Positions 44,578 to 53,548 of a stretch of DNA of 64,000 nucleotides are shown one piece after another; position 1 is the stretch's first letter, and every line of letters begins with the position of its first letter. Source of the stretch: Haladaptatus sp. QDMS2 (GTDB lineage Archaea > Halobacteriota > Halobacteria > Halobacteriales > Halococcaceae); NCBI RefSeq assembly GCF_029338295.1, contig NZ_CP119793.1:1-64000 (forward strand), written 5' to 3'. The position numbers were made by a program, and so were the translations under genes. The notes under the pieces are model-generated. The model saw only the letters and a list, made by a program, of their open reading frames with translations. It did not search any database and had not been told where the DNA came from.

Positions 44578-46695
44578 ATGCCAAGCCTCAGCCACGGGAC
44601 GGTCAGCATAGCCTATCGAACGGACTCACCGCTGATTCAATTCGGCGTCGATGAGCTTGATGCCGCAATCTCACAAAGCTCGCATTACGACCTGAATCTG
44701 CAACCAGCAACTGACGCTGACCTGTACATCATCGGCGGAGACGCAGACGCAGCAACTCTCGATGCGGCCATTCCCGAGGATGTGACAGCCGAGGGGTTCA
44801 AGATTGAAATAGCGGATGACGGATCCATCTATGTATGGGCATCCGACGACGCCGGTGCCATGTACGGGACGCTGGAACTCGCCGAACGGACACGCTCGGC
44901 AGGTGAATGGGGTGAGATTGAGGAGTCCACCATCAACCCGGCAGTCGAGTTCCGGGCGCTCAAATTCAACCTCCCCTGGTCACCCTATCGGTACGGAGAA
45001 CAAACGGAGATTCATTTTGAGACGTGTCGGGATCTCGAGTTCTGGCGTGCGTTCCTTGACATGATGGCGCGCAACCGGTTTAACGCGCTGACGCTGTGGA
45101 ATCTCCACCCGTTTCCCTACATGATCAAACCCCACGCCTATCCGGAAGCCAGCCCATTGTCCGATAGGGAGTTAGACGAATGGAAGTCGTTCTGGCACGA
45201 ACTCTTTCGCATGGCGAAAGAGCGGGGCATTGAGACCTATCTCCTCACGTGGAACATCGTCGTCACTGAGGAATTCGCGGACATCCATGGCGTTGAACGG
45301 TTAAACGATACCGCTGAGGTCATCAAAACGTACACTCGCGAATCCATCACTCAGGTGCTCAACGAGTATGAAGACCTGACTGGCATCGGGACGACGATGT
45401 CCGATTGGATGGGTGCGATGACGCCACGGGAGAAACAGCAATGGCTCAAAGAGACGTTCGTCGATGGGATTGCAGCCGCCGATCGACCGGCGACGTTCCT
45501 CGATCGGTCGGTTCGAACCAACTCGATAGACGAGATGCGACGCGTCATCGATGAGGCGGACGACGTTGACAACGTGTCCAAAATCTGGGTTCCGTCGAAA
45601 TTCAACTGGTCACACGGTCACTCAACGACAGCACTGGAGATGACCCACGATTACCGATCCGGCGAGGTTGACGATAGCCTCTGGAACCCGGAACCGACGA
45701 ATTACGAACTCGTCTGGACGGTTCGTAACGAGGATTTCTTCGTGCTTCGGTGGGGTGATCCCGATTTCATCCGCGACCATATTCAGGCCAACCACGCCTC
45801 GAAATCCTACGTCGGCGGCTACATCATCGGCTCCGAGGGATATATTCCTGCGAAAGACTTCTCACACCGGGTGCACGAGCACCAGACGTGGCAGTACGCC
45901 TTCGAGAAACAGTGGCTGTTCTACTTATTGTGGGGGCGGTTACTGTACGATCCAACCACCTCCGACGAGGTGTTTGAGCAGGCGTTCGAGACGCGGTATG
46001 GGCCAGGTCTCGGCGAACGATTGCTCAAAGGCTACAAATTCGGGAGTCGGATGCCGATAGAACTGGCGGCGTTTCACGCCGGTACCTGGGACTACACTCT
46101 CTACCCCGAGGGCTTTCTTGCCCCGGTTGTGGCTCGCGGGCTGGACGATGGCGTATCGCCGTTCATCTCGATCGACGAACTTGTCGACCACCAGACCCTG
46201 GATTCGTCGTATCTATCCATTCCTGAGTACATCGAAGCGAGGGACGGTGGAGAAGAAATCGATGAAACGCGGGTCACCCCCATCGATCTCGCTGAGCGAA
46301 TGGAGCGGAACGGCGAACAGATCCTGGGAATCGTAGATTCACTCAACGCAAACGTTCATCGTGGCACCGGCGCGCTTGAATGCGAACTCGCTGACCTCGT
46401 TACGTGGGGGCATCTGAGTCTCTACTTCGCGAAGAAACTCCGCGCTGGCGTCAAATACGAAACCTATCGCGTCACGGGGAAACGACAGAAAGACGACGCC
46501 GTCGAACTACTCCGTGAAGCCGCAGACCACTGGGAGCGCGTAAGTGCCGTGACCGATGAACACTATCACGAGATTCCGTACGCGACCGACTGGAAAGAGG
46601 GAACAACGTTCTCGTGGAAGAAATACAACGACCAAGTCCAGCGTGATATTCACATCGTCCAAATGTCGCGACCGTACGATTACGAGGGGGCGTAA
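44578..46695 (+). CDS. Large alpha-glucuronidase-like glycoside hydrolase, subfamily A, copy 2
   Basis: A 705-residue paralogue of the protein at 24.9 kb. The ATG at 44578 (MPSLSHGTVSIAYRTDSP) is preferred over a GTG four codons earlier. The same landmarks are present: GAMYGTLELAERT, VEFRALKFNLPWSPYR, NRFNALTLWNLHPFPYM, IETYLLTWNIVV, KFNWSHGHSTT, RNEDFFVLRWGDPDFIRDH, GGYIIGSEGYIPAKD and AAFHAGTWDYTLYPEGFLAP. Relative to copy 1 the N-terminal domain and the region around 230-330 differ most, and residues 142-192 are encoded by a 152-base segment identical to copy 1. No signal peptide. Same functional reading as copy 1: an alpha-glucuronidase-like intracellular glycosidase, not proven. Confidence 0.7.
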   Translation: MPSLSHGTVSIAYRTDSPLIQFGVDELDAAISQSSHYDLNLQPATDADLYIIGGDADAATLDAAIPEDVTAEGFKIEIADDGSIYVWASDDAGAMYGTLELAERTRSAGEWGEIEESTINPAVEFRALKFNLPWSPYRYGEQTEIHFETCRDLEFWRAFLDMMARNRFNALTLWNLHPFPYMIKPHAYPEASPLSDRELDEWKSFWHELFRMAKERGIETYLLTWNIVVTEEFADIHGVERLNDTAEVIKTYTRESITQVLNEYEDLTGIGTTMSDWMGAMTPREKQQWLKETFVDGIAAADRPATFLDRSVRTNSIDEMRRVIDEADDVDNVSKIWVPSKFNWSHGHSTTALEMTHDYRSGEVDDSLWNPEPTNYELVWTVRNEDFFVLRWGDPDFIRDHIQANHASKSYVGGYIIGSEGYIPAKDFSHRVHEHQTWQYAFEKQWLFYLLWGRLLYDPTTSDEVFEQAFETRYGPGLGERLLKGYKFGSRMPIELAAFHAGTWDYTLYPEGFLAPVVARGLDDGVSPFISIDELVDHQTLDSSYLSIPEYIEARDGGEEIDETRVTPIDLAERMERNGEQILGIVDSLNANVHRGTGALECELADLVTWGHLSLYFAKKLRAGVKYETYRVTGKRQKDDAVELLREAADHWERVSAVTDEHYHEIPYATDWKEGTTFSWKKYNDQVQRDIHIVQMSRPYDYEGA

Positions 46696-46776
46696 TCGTC
46701 TCTGACTGCCGTCACTCCCTCCACCGTGGGAGTTCGAGCTTGTCCCGACACCGGTGTCGTTCTACTCACTCGAGGA

Positions 46777-47574
46777 TCAGGGGCCAGTGACCACAGCGCT
46801 GGTTAATACACTGACCCGATCGGTCACACGGAACGCCGGTGTCTCAACTACAAGAACGGACCGGTCATTGATGTCGGAGAAGCGGAAGTCGAGTTCGAAC
46901 GTCCCGTCGTTGCTGATCGGGGCCACTTCGACCTGCCCGGTGGGCAGATGACGCACCCAAGCCAGTTCACCCGCAAACTGTTGTGGAGTCTGCCCTTGGA
47001 TGCCACGAAGCAGCGGTCGCGCTTCGACCTGGGTGCCAGCCATTGGGTATTCCAACCCTTGCCATTCCCAGAACCCTTCGTCGATGACGTACACGTTCTC
47101 GTACCCGTCGCTGATGAGTGACGCGGCGCGAATTGACGCCATCGTGTGCGGACAACCACAGTAGCAAACGATACGGTCGGCTTTCGGCCATTGTACGACT
47201 GGGTCGGCGTCGCGACCGTCGGGTGCGGGGCTCCAAACTGCGCCGAAGATGCGCGAGCGCTCCCACGCAATCTCTGGACGCGCATCGACGAACCGCGCTT
47301 CCCCGCGCGTGTACCAGTAGTAGACGTCTTCGATCGGGGCGAGCGGAACATCGATGCCTTCCCGGTCGAGGGTATCGTACGAATTGACGTTGATGGTGCG
47401 TTCTTCGTGCGTGGATGAAAACTGGGGTGGGTAGCCATCATCGGGCGTCTGGTCGTCGGGTAGGTCGTCGCCGTTGGTGGGAGGTGATCCCTGAGCACCT
47501 GATTCGAGGCACCCGGCGAGAAAGCACAGAGAGGTCCCGATAAGAGATAGCGCTGAACGACGATTCACATTCAT
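46777..47574 (-). CDS. Rhodanese-domain lipoprotein
   Basis: A 265-residue protein starting MNVNRRSALSLIGTSLCFLAGC, a short Tat-like (RR) signal with a lipobox ending at Cys22. The open frame upstream of 47574 is not protein-like and overlaps the divergent lyase promoter. After an acidic Pro/Asp-rich linker comes a rhodanese-like domain: VDARPEIAWERSRIFGAVWSP (the first conserved Asp), CYCGCPHTMASIRAASLI (the active-site loop with Cys residues) and YVIDEGFWEWQGLEYPM. The final 90 residues hold a small beta-rich region (FAGELAWVRHLPTGQVEVAPI). Rhodaneses transfer sulfane sulfur, but outside the cell the role is unclear. It lies between the second subfamily A hydrolase and the lyase gene, convergent with the former. 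Confidence 0.8.
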   Translation of the reverse strand: MNVNRRSALSLIGTSLCFLAGCLESGAQGSPPTNGDDLPDDQTPDDGYPPQFSSTHEERTINVNSYDTLDREGIDVPLAPIEDVYYWYTRGEARFVDARPEIAWERSRIFGAVWSPAPDGRDADPVVQWPKADRIVCYCGCPHTMASIRAASLISDGYENVYVIDEGFWEWQGLEYPMAGTQVEARPLLRGIQGQTPQQFAGELAWVRHLPTGQVEVAPISNDGTFELDFRFSDINDRSVLVVETPAFRVTDRVSVLTSAVVTGP

Positions 47575-47689
47575 CAGTACTCTATTTGTAGGAAAAACCG
47601 TATAAAGGCTTCGTGCACCTGCCGGATCCGAATTGCTTGTCTGGTGAGAGGATAGGCTTATCGTGGTTGCGGTTCGTGTTTCGTTCGGA

Positions 47690-49177
47690 ATGACGAGAGA
47701 CATGTTCTCGAGTCGGCTTGGAGAACCACCTGCGAACGCTCATCTGGAGTACTACCGCGTCCCGAAGTTCAAAGAAAAGATGGCCTTTCTCTGGGACTCT
47801 CTCTTGGCTCTCAATCGAGCGCAAGCAATCGTGTTGAATGAGGTTGGTATCCTTGAGTCTCGAGAGGTTTCCGAGGTTTTAGCGGTGCTCACTGACCTCG
47901 AATCGGTTGATCCCGATGAGTTTGAGTCGTATGCGGAGTTTGGAGGACCGTATCTGTTCATCGAAAACCGCGTTATTGAGGAACTTGGCCCTGCCGTCGG
48001 GGGGAAGCTCCATACGGGCAGAAGTCGAAACGATTTGTTCAGTGCGACGTTGAGAGTCGCTGTGCGCGAGCAGATTCTCGAGATCATTGGTGCGACGCTT
48101 ACTCTTCGCGAGCAACTGCTCGCTCGGGCTGCGGAAACTACCGAGGTCGTGTTTCCGGCGTACACGCACAGTCAGCCGGCACAACCGATCACGTTTGCAC
48201 ATTATCTCCTCGGGTTCGACCATTTGATCGGGCGAGACGTCGAAAGGCTCTGCCGGGCGTTCGCGGAGACGAACCGAAGTCCCTTGGGGGCGGCGGCGAT
48301 TGGCGGGACTGGATTCCCGCTTAACCGAGAGCGACTCGCCGAACTCTCCGGGTTTGACGGACTGGTTGTGAACACGTACGATGCTATCGCCTCGGTCGAT
48401 TATCTTCCCGAAACGACGGCGGCGGTCGCGTTACTGATGACGAACATCAGCCGGATGTCCCAGGATCTGCTCGTCTGGAGCATGTTTGAACTCGGTTTTG
48501 TCGAGTTGAGTAATACAATGTCAACCACCAGTAGCATTATGCCTCAGAAGAAAAACCCTGGCGTCCTCGAAAAGACGCGGGCGTATGCAAACGAGTCCAT
48601 TGGCCAGGCGAACAGTACGCTCATTTCACTGAAAGCGGTTCCGTACGGGGATGTCGGAGAGACGACGTATCTCGCGTATCCATTTCTTGGAGCGGCCTCG
48701 AATGCCGCCGATGCGATTCACCTCTTTGCTGCGGTCATCGACGACATTCAGCTTAATGACCAGCGGATGTATCAGGTTGCCCAGGACAGCTTCTGTACAA
48801 TGACCGAACTTGCGGACACGCTCGTCCGAGCAGCGGGTCTCTCCTTTCGGCAGGCACACGAAGTCGTCAGCACACTCGTTCGCGCTGTTTACGAGGACGG
48901 ACGCCACGCTGGTCAAATCACTCTTTCCGACCTTGAGACGGCTGCTTCGATCACTGTGGGAAAGTCGGGGCTCCTGACCAATGAAGCTCTGGTGGAGGCA
49001 CTTGATCCGCAAACGAACGTCACCCGTCGGGACATTCTCGGCGGAACCGCTCCGAAACAAAATCACGACGATCTGTCTCGACAGCGCGCGCTTCTGGATG
49101 AACAGACGACCTGGTTCCACAAGACTCGCGACAGGCTCGCCGCGGCGAAGGATGCACGAGCAACCGTGGACCGATAA
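47690..49177 (+). CDS. Argininosuccinate-lyase-like enzyme (fumarase/aspartase superfamily)
   Basis: A 495-residue protein (ATG at 47690; a GTG at 47663 adds nine residues). Superfamily segments: GGKLHTGRSRNDLFSATLRV (first conserved region), TEVVFPAYTHSQPAQPITFAHYL (His and Thr region), and the lyase signature TTSSIMPQKKNPGVLEK, which holds the catalytic Ser loop. The sequence is longer than ordinary ArgH and its N-terminus is not typical, so it could be a paralogue with another substrate, such as the EDDS-lyase-type enzymes that cleave a C-N bond to give fumarate. No other arginine-biosynthesis gene is nearby, which argues against a housekeeping ArgH. Within a sugar-acid locus its role is open. 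Confidence 0.82.
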   Translation: MTRDMFSSRLGEPPANAHLEYYRVPKFKEKMAFLWDSLLALNRAQAIVLNEVGILESREVSEVLAVLTDLESVDPDEFESYAEFGGPYLFIENRVIEELGPAVGGKLHTGRSRNDLFSATLRVAVREQILEIIGATLTLREQLLARAAETTEVVFPAYTHSQPAQPITFAHYLLGFDHLIGRDVERLCRAFAETNRSPLGAAAIGGTGFPLNRERLAELSGFDGLVVNTYDAIASVDYLPETTAAVALLMTNISRMSQDLLVWSMFELGFVELSNTMSTTSSIMPQKKNPGVLEKTRAYANESIGQANSTLISLKAVPYGDVGETTYLAYPFLGAASNAADAIHLFAAVIDDIQLNDQRMYQVAQDSFCTMTELADTLVRAAGLSFRQAHEVVSTLVRAVYEDGRHAGQITLSDLETAASITVGKSGLLTNEALVEALDPQTNVTRRDILGGTAPKQNHDDLSRQRALLDEQTTWFHKTRDRLAAAKDARATVDR

Positions 49178-49333
49178 TCCTCTTGTACCGATATTCGCAC
49201 TCCAGCGAACGAAGTCGGTTCTCGTGGAATCGGCTGAATTCGAACGAACCACACGCTGTTTTTCCACACGAGGCTACTGCGTGCTACTCTTGTCACTCGT
49301 GGCCCTGAATTCAGATGCTGGCGTGTGTGGAAG

Positions 49334-50488
49334 TTAGCTGAGCATGTTTTCAACAATGACTGTGTCAGTGCCGCGCTTTTGAATCTCCGACTCAGTAATT
49401 TCGACGTGCTTGATCGCACTTCGACGGTACTCGTACGCGAGATGGAGTGTGCCATCACGAGCCTGAATGACGTTCCCGTAGGTGAACTCCGGTCGTCCCA
49501 CCTGGTCCATCTCGCCTAGTTGGAGTCTGTGAGATGCACGAAGATCAGAGCTCACCCCCTCTGGATCGTGTTCATCTTCGAGAGCGGCCTGTTCGAGAAA
49601 TAGTTGATACGGCCACGTCTCGCCCTCGTCTTCGGACATGAACAACGCTAGCTTGTTGCGCCCCTCTGGAATTGTTCCATGGTCTACTCCTGTGGAGGGA
49701 TTGTTCACGAGAACGAGATTTCCCTCGTCGGTACGAACCATATCAAAGGCGGCATTCGGATTAGGAATCGCCGTTTGGGTTGCTCGCGTCCAGTTCAACC
49801 CACGGTCGGTCGAGCGCGTCTCGTGAATGTAGCCACCCTGTCGGGGTCGAAGATATGCAAGGAGACTTCCGTCTGATAGCTCCACCACCGTCGGATGGGT
49901 CAGCCCGGAGTTACCCATGTATCCCCCCGCCTCATAGTGAGTAATCTGGTCACCGCCGACCAGTTGCGGGAAGTCAGCGGGGCGTTCCGCGTAATCTCCC
50001 GGGATGAGATAGAAGTACGGTTTTTCGTCGATAGCGTCGTAGGCGGGCAGTATCCACCGATTCTCGTCCTCCAGAACGAGCGGTTTGTTCTTCAAATACA
50101 TCCCGGTCTTCTCATGAAGCAGCTCGAGATCTTTCCACGTCTCGCCTTCATCCGGGGAGCGCTTGAAGAATACTTTGGACGAGGTAAGCCAATTGCCGTA
50201 CATCACTGGTGCTGTCACCCATAGCTTATCGTCCGGCCCGTGGAAGAGGACGGGACATCCGACAGCACGGCCCTCAACGTCAGCCCAGCATTCCGCGTCT
50301 TCCCATTCAGTCGAGTCGGCTGGCAGCCGACTTCCGTAGACGTTCTGGTCGCGATTTCCCTCACCGACACCGCCTGCGAACCATCCAGCGAGAAGGTCAC
50401 CGTTCGCCAGTTCGTAGATGGTGGCGTTCTTGTGAAAGGTATTCCCGTTCGCACAGCTGTCCATTTGACAGATCAGTCTCTCGATCAT
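49334..50488 (-). CDS. BNR-repeat beta-propeller protein (sialidase-like)
   Basis: A 384-residue six-bladed propeller-type protein (ATG 50488; a GTG precedes it by one codon). Asp-box-like repeats are visible: S-P-D-E-G-E-T-W-K-D (FKRSPDEGETWKDL), S-T-D-R-G-L-N-W (RSTDRGLNWTRA) and S-E-D-E-G-E-T-W (FMSEDEGETWPYQ), each S-x-D-x-G-x-x-W. Other typical text: HKNATIYELANGDLLAGWFAGG, SGLTHPTVVELSDGSLLAYLRP. These repeats fit the BNR_2 sialidase/neuraminidase superfamily. Catalytic Arg and Tyr/Glu residues of true sialidases cannot be confirmed, and similar propellers include rhamnose/glucuronate lyases and other polysaccharide-acting proteins. No signal peptide seen. It is convergent with the lyase gene. 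Confidence 0.8.
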   Translation of the reverse strand: MIERLICQMDSCANGNTFHKNATIYELANGDLLAGWFAGGVGEGNRDQNVYGSRLPADSTEWEDAECWADVEGRAVGCPVLFHGPDDKLWVTAPVMYGNWLTSSKVFFKRSPDEGETWKDLELLHEKTGMYLKNKPLVLEDENRWILPAYDAIDEKPYFYLIPGDYAERPADFPQLVGGDQITHYEAGGYMGNSGLTHPTVVELSDGSLLAYLRPRQGGYIHETRSTDRGLNWTRATQTAIPNPNAAFDMVRTDEGNLVLVNNPSTGVDHGTIPEGRNKLALFMSEDEGETWPYQLFLEQAALEDEHDPEGVSSDLRASHRLQLGEMDQVGRPEFTYGNVIQARDGTLHLAYEYRRSAIKHVEITESEIQKRGTDTVIVENMLS

Positions 50489-50634
50489 CACTTGAAGTTG
50501 TTTTGACGGTGTGAGAATAAGTCTTCGCCAAGCACCACAAATTATGGGTCTACCGGATGTAGAACATCCATCGCCGTCGTTTATGAATCACGAGAATTCG
50601 AAGACATCACGAATGCGGTTCTCGCAACTCGATT

Positions 50635-53265
50635 TTATCCGGCTGAATCCACTTTCACGACGTAGTATGGCATGGGTTCGTCAGCGTGATACAGACCTGG
50701 GATCAGGAGTCCGTTTCCTCCCTCGTCGACGGTTGCGAAGTAGGCCAGAATATCCCACTCTGGGGTGACATAGTCACTGGGAATAGTCGCACGATATCCG
50801 CCGTCGATTCGTTCCATAACGATCTCCCGGAATGGGCCCTCTGTCTGGTCGGTGTGACGGTAATGGAGGACGAGGTCATTGTGAGTGTTGAGCTCGCCAA
50901 TCTCAATCGCGATGTCAATCGGCTCACCGATTTGCGCTCGATCCGGAATCGAGACATCGAACGAGGGAAGTGCGAACGTTGCCCGACCTGCTGTCGGAAG
51001 GTCGGCTGGTGCCGTGTCAAGATCGACGCCCTCATCGTCGGCGAGTTCTTCGAGTTTTCGAAGATCGGCGTCCATCTCCACGAGACGGTCACCCCACTGT
51101 CCAGAGTCTGCCGTAGCGGCACCGCGGACGAACACGAGGTCGTCGTGATAGGTTCCCTCGCCGCGTGCGGCCAGTGTCCCCCACGACTCCCGCGCTCGTT
51201 CGGCCGCGCAGTACGCAGCATGGAGCTGCGCTGCGTCTCCGGTTTCGTCGAACAGCGTTAGGGCGACGGCGGCATCGGTCTTGTGTGCGTGGTATTCAGC
51301 GAGGTCGGCGAGCATCAACAAGTCGAGTTTCGTTGCCTGATACTCGCCGCTGGCATGTCCTGTTTTTTCAGCGGCTTCGACGGCGTCGCGCGTCTCGGTG
51401 GCCAGCCGCCGATACCAGTTACGTACCTGTGGTGGCGTATACTTCCCGCGGAGGGTGTCGTTGAGGGTGTCGTGGACGTACTCGCTGATGCCATAGAATA
51501 AACCTGGGTCGCTCGGTTCTGTAGTGGCGTACGTCACGTCCTCAAATGCACGGTTAAAGTTGTGTTCGGCAAACAGTGCCCCACCAGTGTCCATCTCTGC
51601 CCAATTGACCGTTCCAGGATGGCGGGTGAGGTGGGCGGCGGTCAGAAGCGGGAGAATCTTGCTCGCGCTCCGATACCCCTTCTGGATCGCGTCGGCCGCC
51701 TCACCGAACCGTTGAGTGAATGCGCGTTCCCAGACCGCAGAGTCCGTCTCCGTCGAATACCCGAGCCGCCCGAACATGAGATACCACGCCCAGTACCGTT
51801 CGTCTTCCCACTCGTAGTGTTCGAGAGACTCATCCTCGAACAACGGCCATGCCTCAGTTTGAAGGGAAGAATGGCCACCCTTGTGCGTTAGCGGGGCGGT
51901 GACCTCAAAGCCGGTCGCCCCGCCGAACTGGGTGCTGTGGGCGAACCGGCGAGCATAATCCGGATCCCCCCATAAGAAAATCCGATTCGTGCCCATCACC
52001 CAGAGGCGGTACAGGAGACGGAAAGACTGGGGTCTGCGTAGCATATCCCCGTAACTGTATCGACGACTATAATTGAAATTGTCAAGGCGGGCGAGTTCCC
52101 CGGATCGCATCTGGGTGTTGTGATGGGGGAGCCCCGTCGACTCACACCAATACTTGGTTGCAACGGTCACGTCGAGCCCGGTTTCGAGCGCCCACTGGAT
52201 CATTTCGTCGGTCAGGCCCTTTGCGCGCAGATCCAGCGAGATATCGCGGCCAGATTCGTCTGCCGCTTCGCCTGTGGCACGAATTAGTTCGCGCCAGAAT
52301 TCTTCTGCAGTATCCATATCTCCGAAGCCGGATTCGTAGTTGACGCGGAGTTGAATTCCATCGATTTCTGGGCACTCAAGGAGCATTTTGTGGAGTCCTT
52401 GCGCGCAGTAGTCAGTGAACGATTCAGCCTCGGTTGGCAATTGCTCGACCATCGGGTCGTATGTATCGGTTGTATATTTCGTGGTCAACCGATCTGCCAG
52501 GGTCATCTCGGGATTACTTTCCCATGCCATCTGCGACCAGATCCCGAAAATGAATTCCAGGCCGTATTGCGCACATAAACCCCCGATTGTTCGAACCATC
52601 GATTGAAAGTCTTCGCGCGAGTAACCCACGTCGTCGGTGAGGGTTACCTCCGGATACTCGGGAATATCGACGAGGAATGGATATGGGGGCGACATGAATG
52701 ACGTGTCGTACCCGGTGATCAGTGCAAATCGGTTGAATCGGCAGCTGGCTAATTGTCCGAGATAGTAATGCCAGAATTCCTCCGAGAAGAACCACTCATC
52801 GTGGACTGGTCCGGTGACAAATTTATCGATCCCACGCACTTCGTTCTCTGGAAACTCGATCTGGTTTTCGACCGCTTCGAGTGCCTCTAAGCCGGAATCT
52901 GTGACTCGGTTGGCGACTTCGAGGAGCGAGTACATCAGTCCACGCTCGTCTGTTCCGGCTATCACGAGTACACGCAACGCGCCAGCCGTACACCACCAAG
53001 TTATGACTCCCTCTGGGTCCTTGCGAACTTCAACGCCGTCTGTCGTGAGGAGGTGGTGTATTACCTCATCGTCCGTTGTCCCGATGGCCAAACAGAACTC
53101 GTCAGCTTCGGTCCAGTGACGGAGTGAATTGATGGAACACCCTTGGTCAGTTAGAGCTGAGTTGAGTTCGCGGGTGGCGAATTCCACTGGCCCGGTGTCA
53201 CCGTCTGGAGTTCGGTGGCGGTTTACAATGTCGATACTGGCGTTGGATGTTGATACGTTGGCCAT
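50635..53265 (-). CDS. Large alpha-glucuronidase-like hydrolase, subfamily B, copy 3
   Basis: An 876-residue paralogue of the two genes at 36.3 and 39.0 kb; the ATG at 53265 (MANVSTSNASIDIVNRHRT) gives the same length as copy 1. It retains EVRGIDKFVTGPVHDEW, FNRFALITGYDTSFMSPPYP, EFIFGIWSQMAWE, GIQLRVNYESGFGDMDTAEEFW, VATKYWCESTGLPHHNTQM, NRIFLWGDPDYARRFAHSTQ, the helical domain and LHYRHTDQTEGPF. The most divergent copy, especially in the N-terminal 140 residues (HHLLTTDGVEVRKDPEGVITWW). Conserved throughout are the barrel-strand residues, so they are likely active-site residues. It is alone in its orientation, convergent with nothing and divergent from the MFS copy 2. Confidence 0.7.
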   Translation of the reverse strand: MANVSTSNASIDIVNRHRTPDGDTGPVEFATRELNSALTDQGCSINSLRHWTEADEFCLAIGTTDDEVIHHLLTTDGVEVRKDPEGVITWWCTAGALRVLVIAGTDERGLMYSLLEVANRVTDSGLEALEAVENQIEFPENEVRGIDKFVTGPVHDEWFFSEEFWHYYLGQLASCRFNRFALITGYDTSFMSPPYPFLVDIPEYPEVTLTDDVGYSREDFQSMVRTIGGLCAQYGLEFIFGIWSQMAWESNPEMTLADRLTTKYTTDTYDPMVEQLPTEAESFTDYCAQGLHKMLLECPEIDGIQLRVNYESGFGDMDTAEEFWRELIRATGEAADESGRDISLDLRAKGLTDEMIQWALETGLDVTVATKYWCESTGLPHHNTQMRSGELARLDNFNYSRRYSYGDMLRRPQSFRLLYRLWVMGTNRIFLWGDPDYARRFAHSTQFGGATGFEVTAPLTHKGGHSSLQTEAWPLFEDESLEHYEWEDERYWAWYLMFGRLGYSTETDSAVWERAFTQRFGEAADAIQKGYRSASKILPLLTAAHLTRHPGTVNWAEMDTGGALFAEHNFNRAFEDVTYATTEPSDPGLFYGISEYVHDTLNDTLRGKYTPPQVRNWYRRLATETRDAVEAAEKTGHASGEYQATKLDLLMLADLAEYHAHKTDAAVALTLFDETGDAAQLHAAYCAAERARESWGTLAARGEGTYHDDLVFVRGAATADSGQWGDRLVEMDADLRKLEELADDEGVDLDTAPADLPTAGRATFALPSFDVSIPDRAQIGEPIDIAIEIGELNTHNDLVLHYRHTDQTEGPFREIVMERIDGGYRATIPSDYVTPEWDILAYFATVDEGGNGLLIPGLYHADEPMPYYVVKVDSAG

Positions 53266-53548
53266 ATCTGTAGCTACCCCGTGGGTACTTCTGACCTCGG
53301 AAGGAAGTAGCATAAATCCACACGTTTGCACCCCTGAGCGAAGCGAATTTGGAGGTGGTTGCTGATGCGTACAGGTGTCAAGCCTCGCTACGGAGACAGC
53401 GTTGAGAGTGATCTACACTGACTGGTGAGAACGAAAGTCCCTGACGCGCCCGTTTTGTTCCCGCTTTTGCCGTAGCGACCTTGTTAACCCGGTTAAAGTG
53501 GCCGGTTTCAGTGTGTTAAGTATTGTCAGCACCAAATCAAACTATTAA

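Noticed and set aside
47690-49177. Assigning the ArgH-like gene as the housekeeping argH
   Set aside because: No argG or other arginine genes nearby, longer length, and atypical N-terminus; left as ArgH-like.
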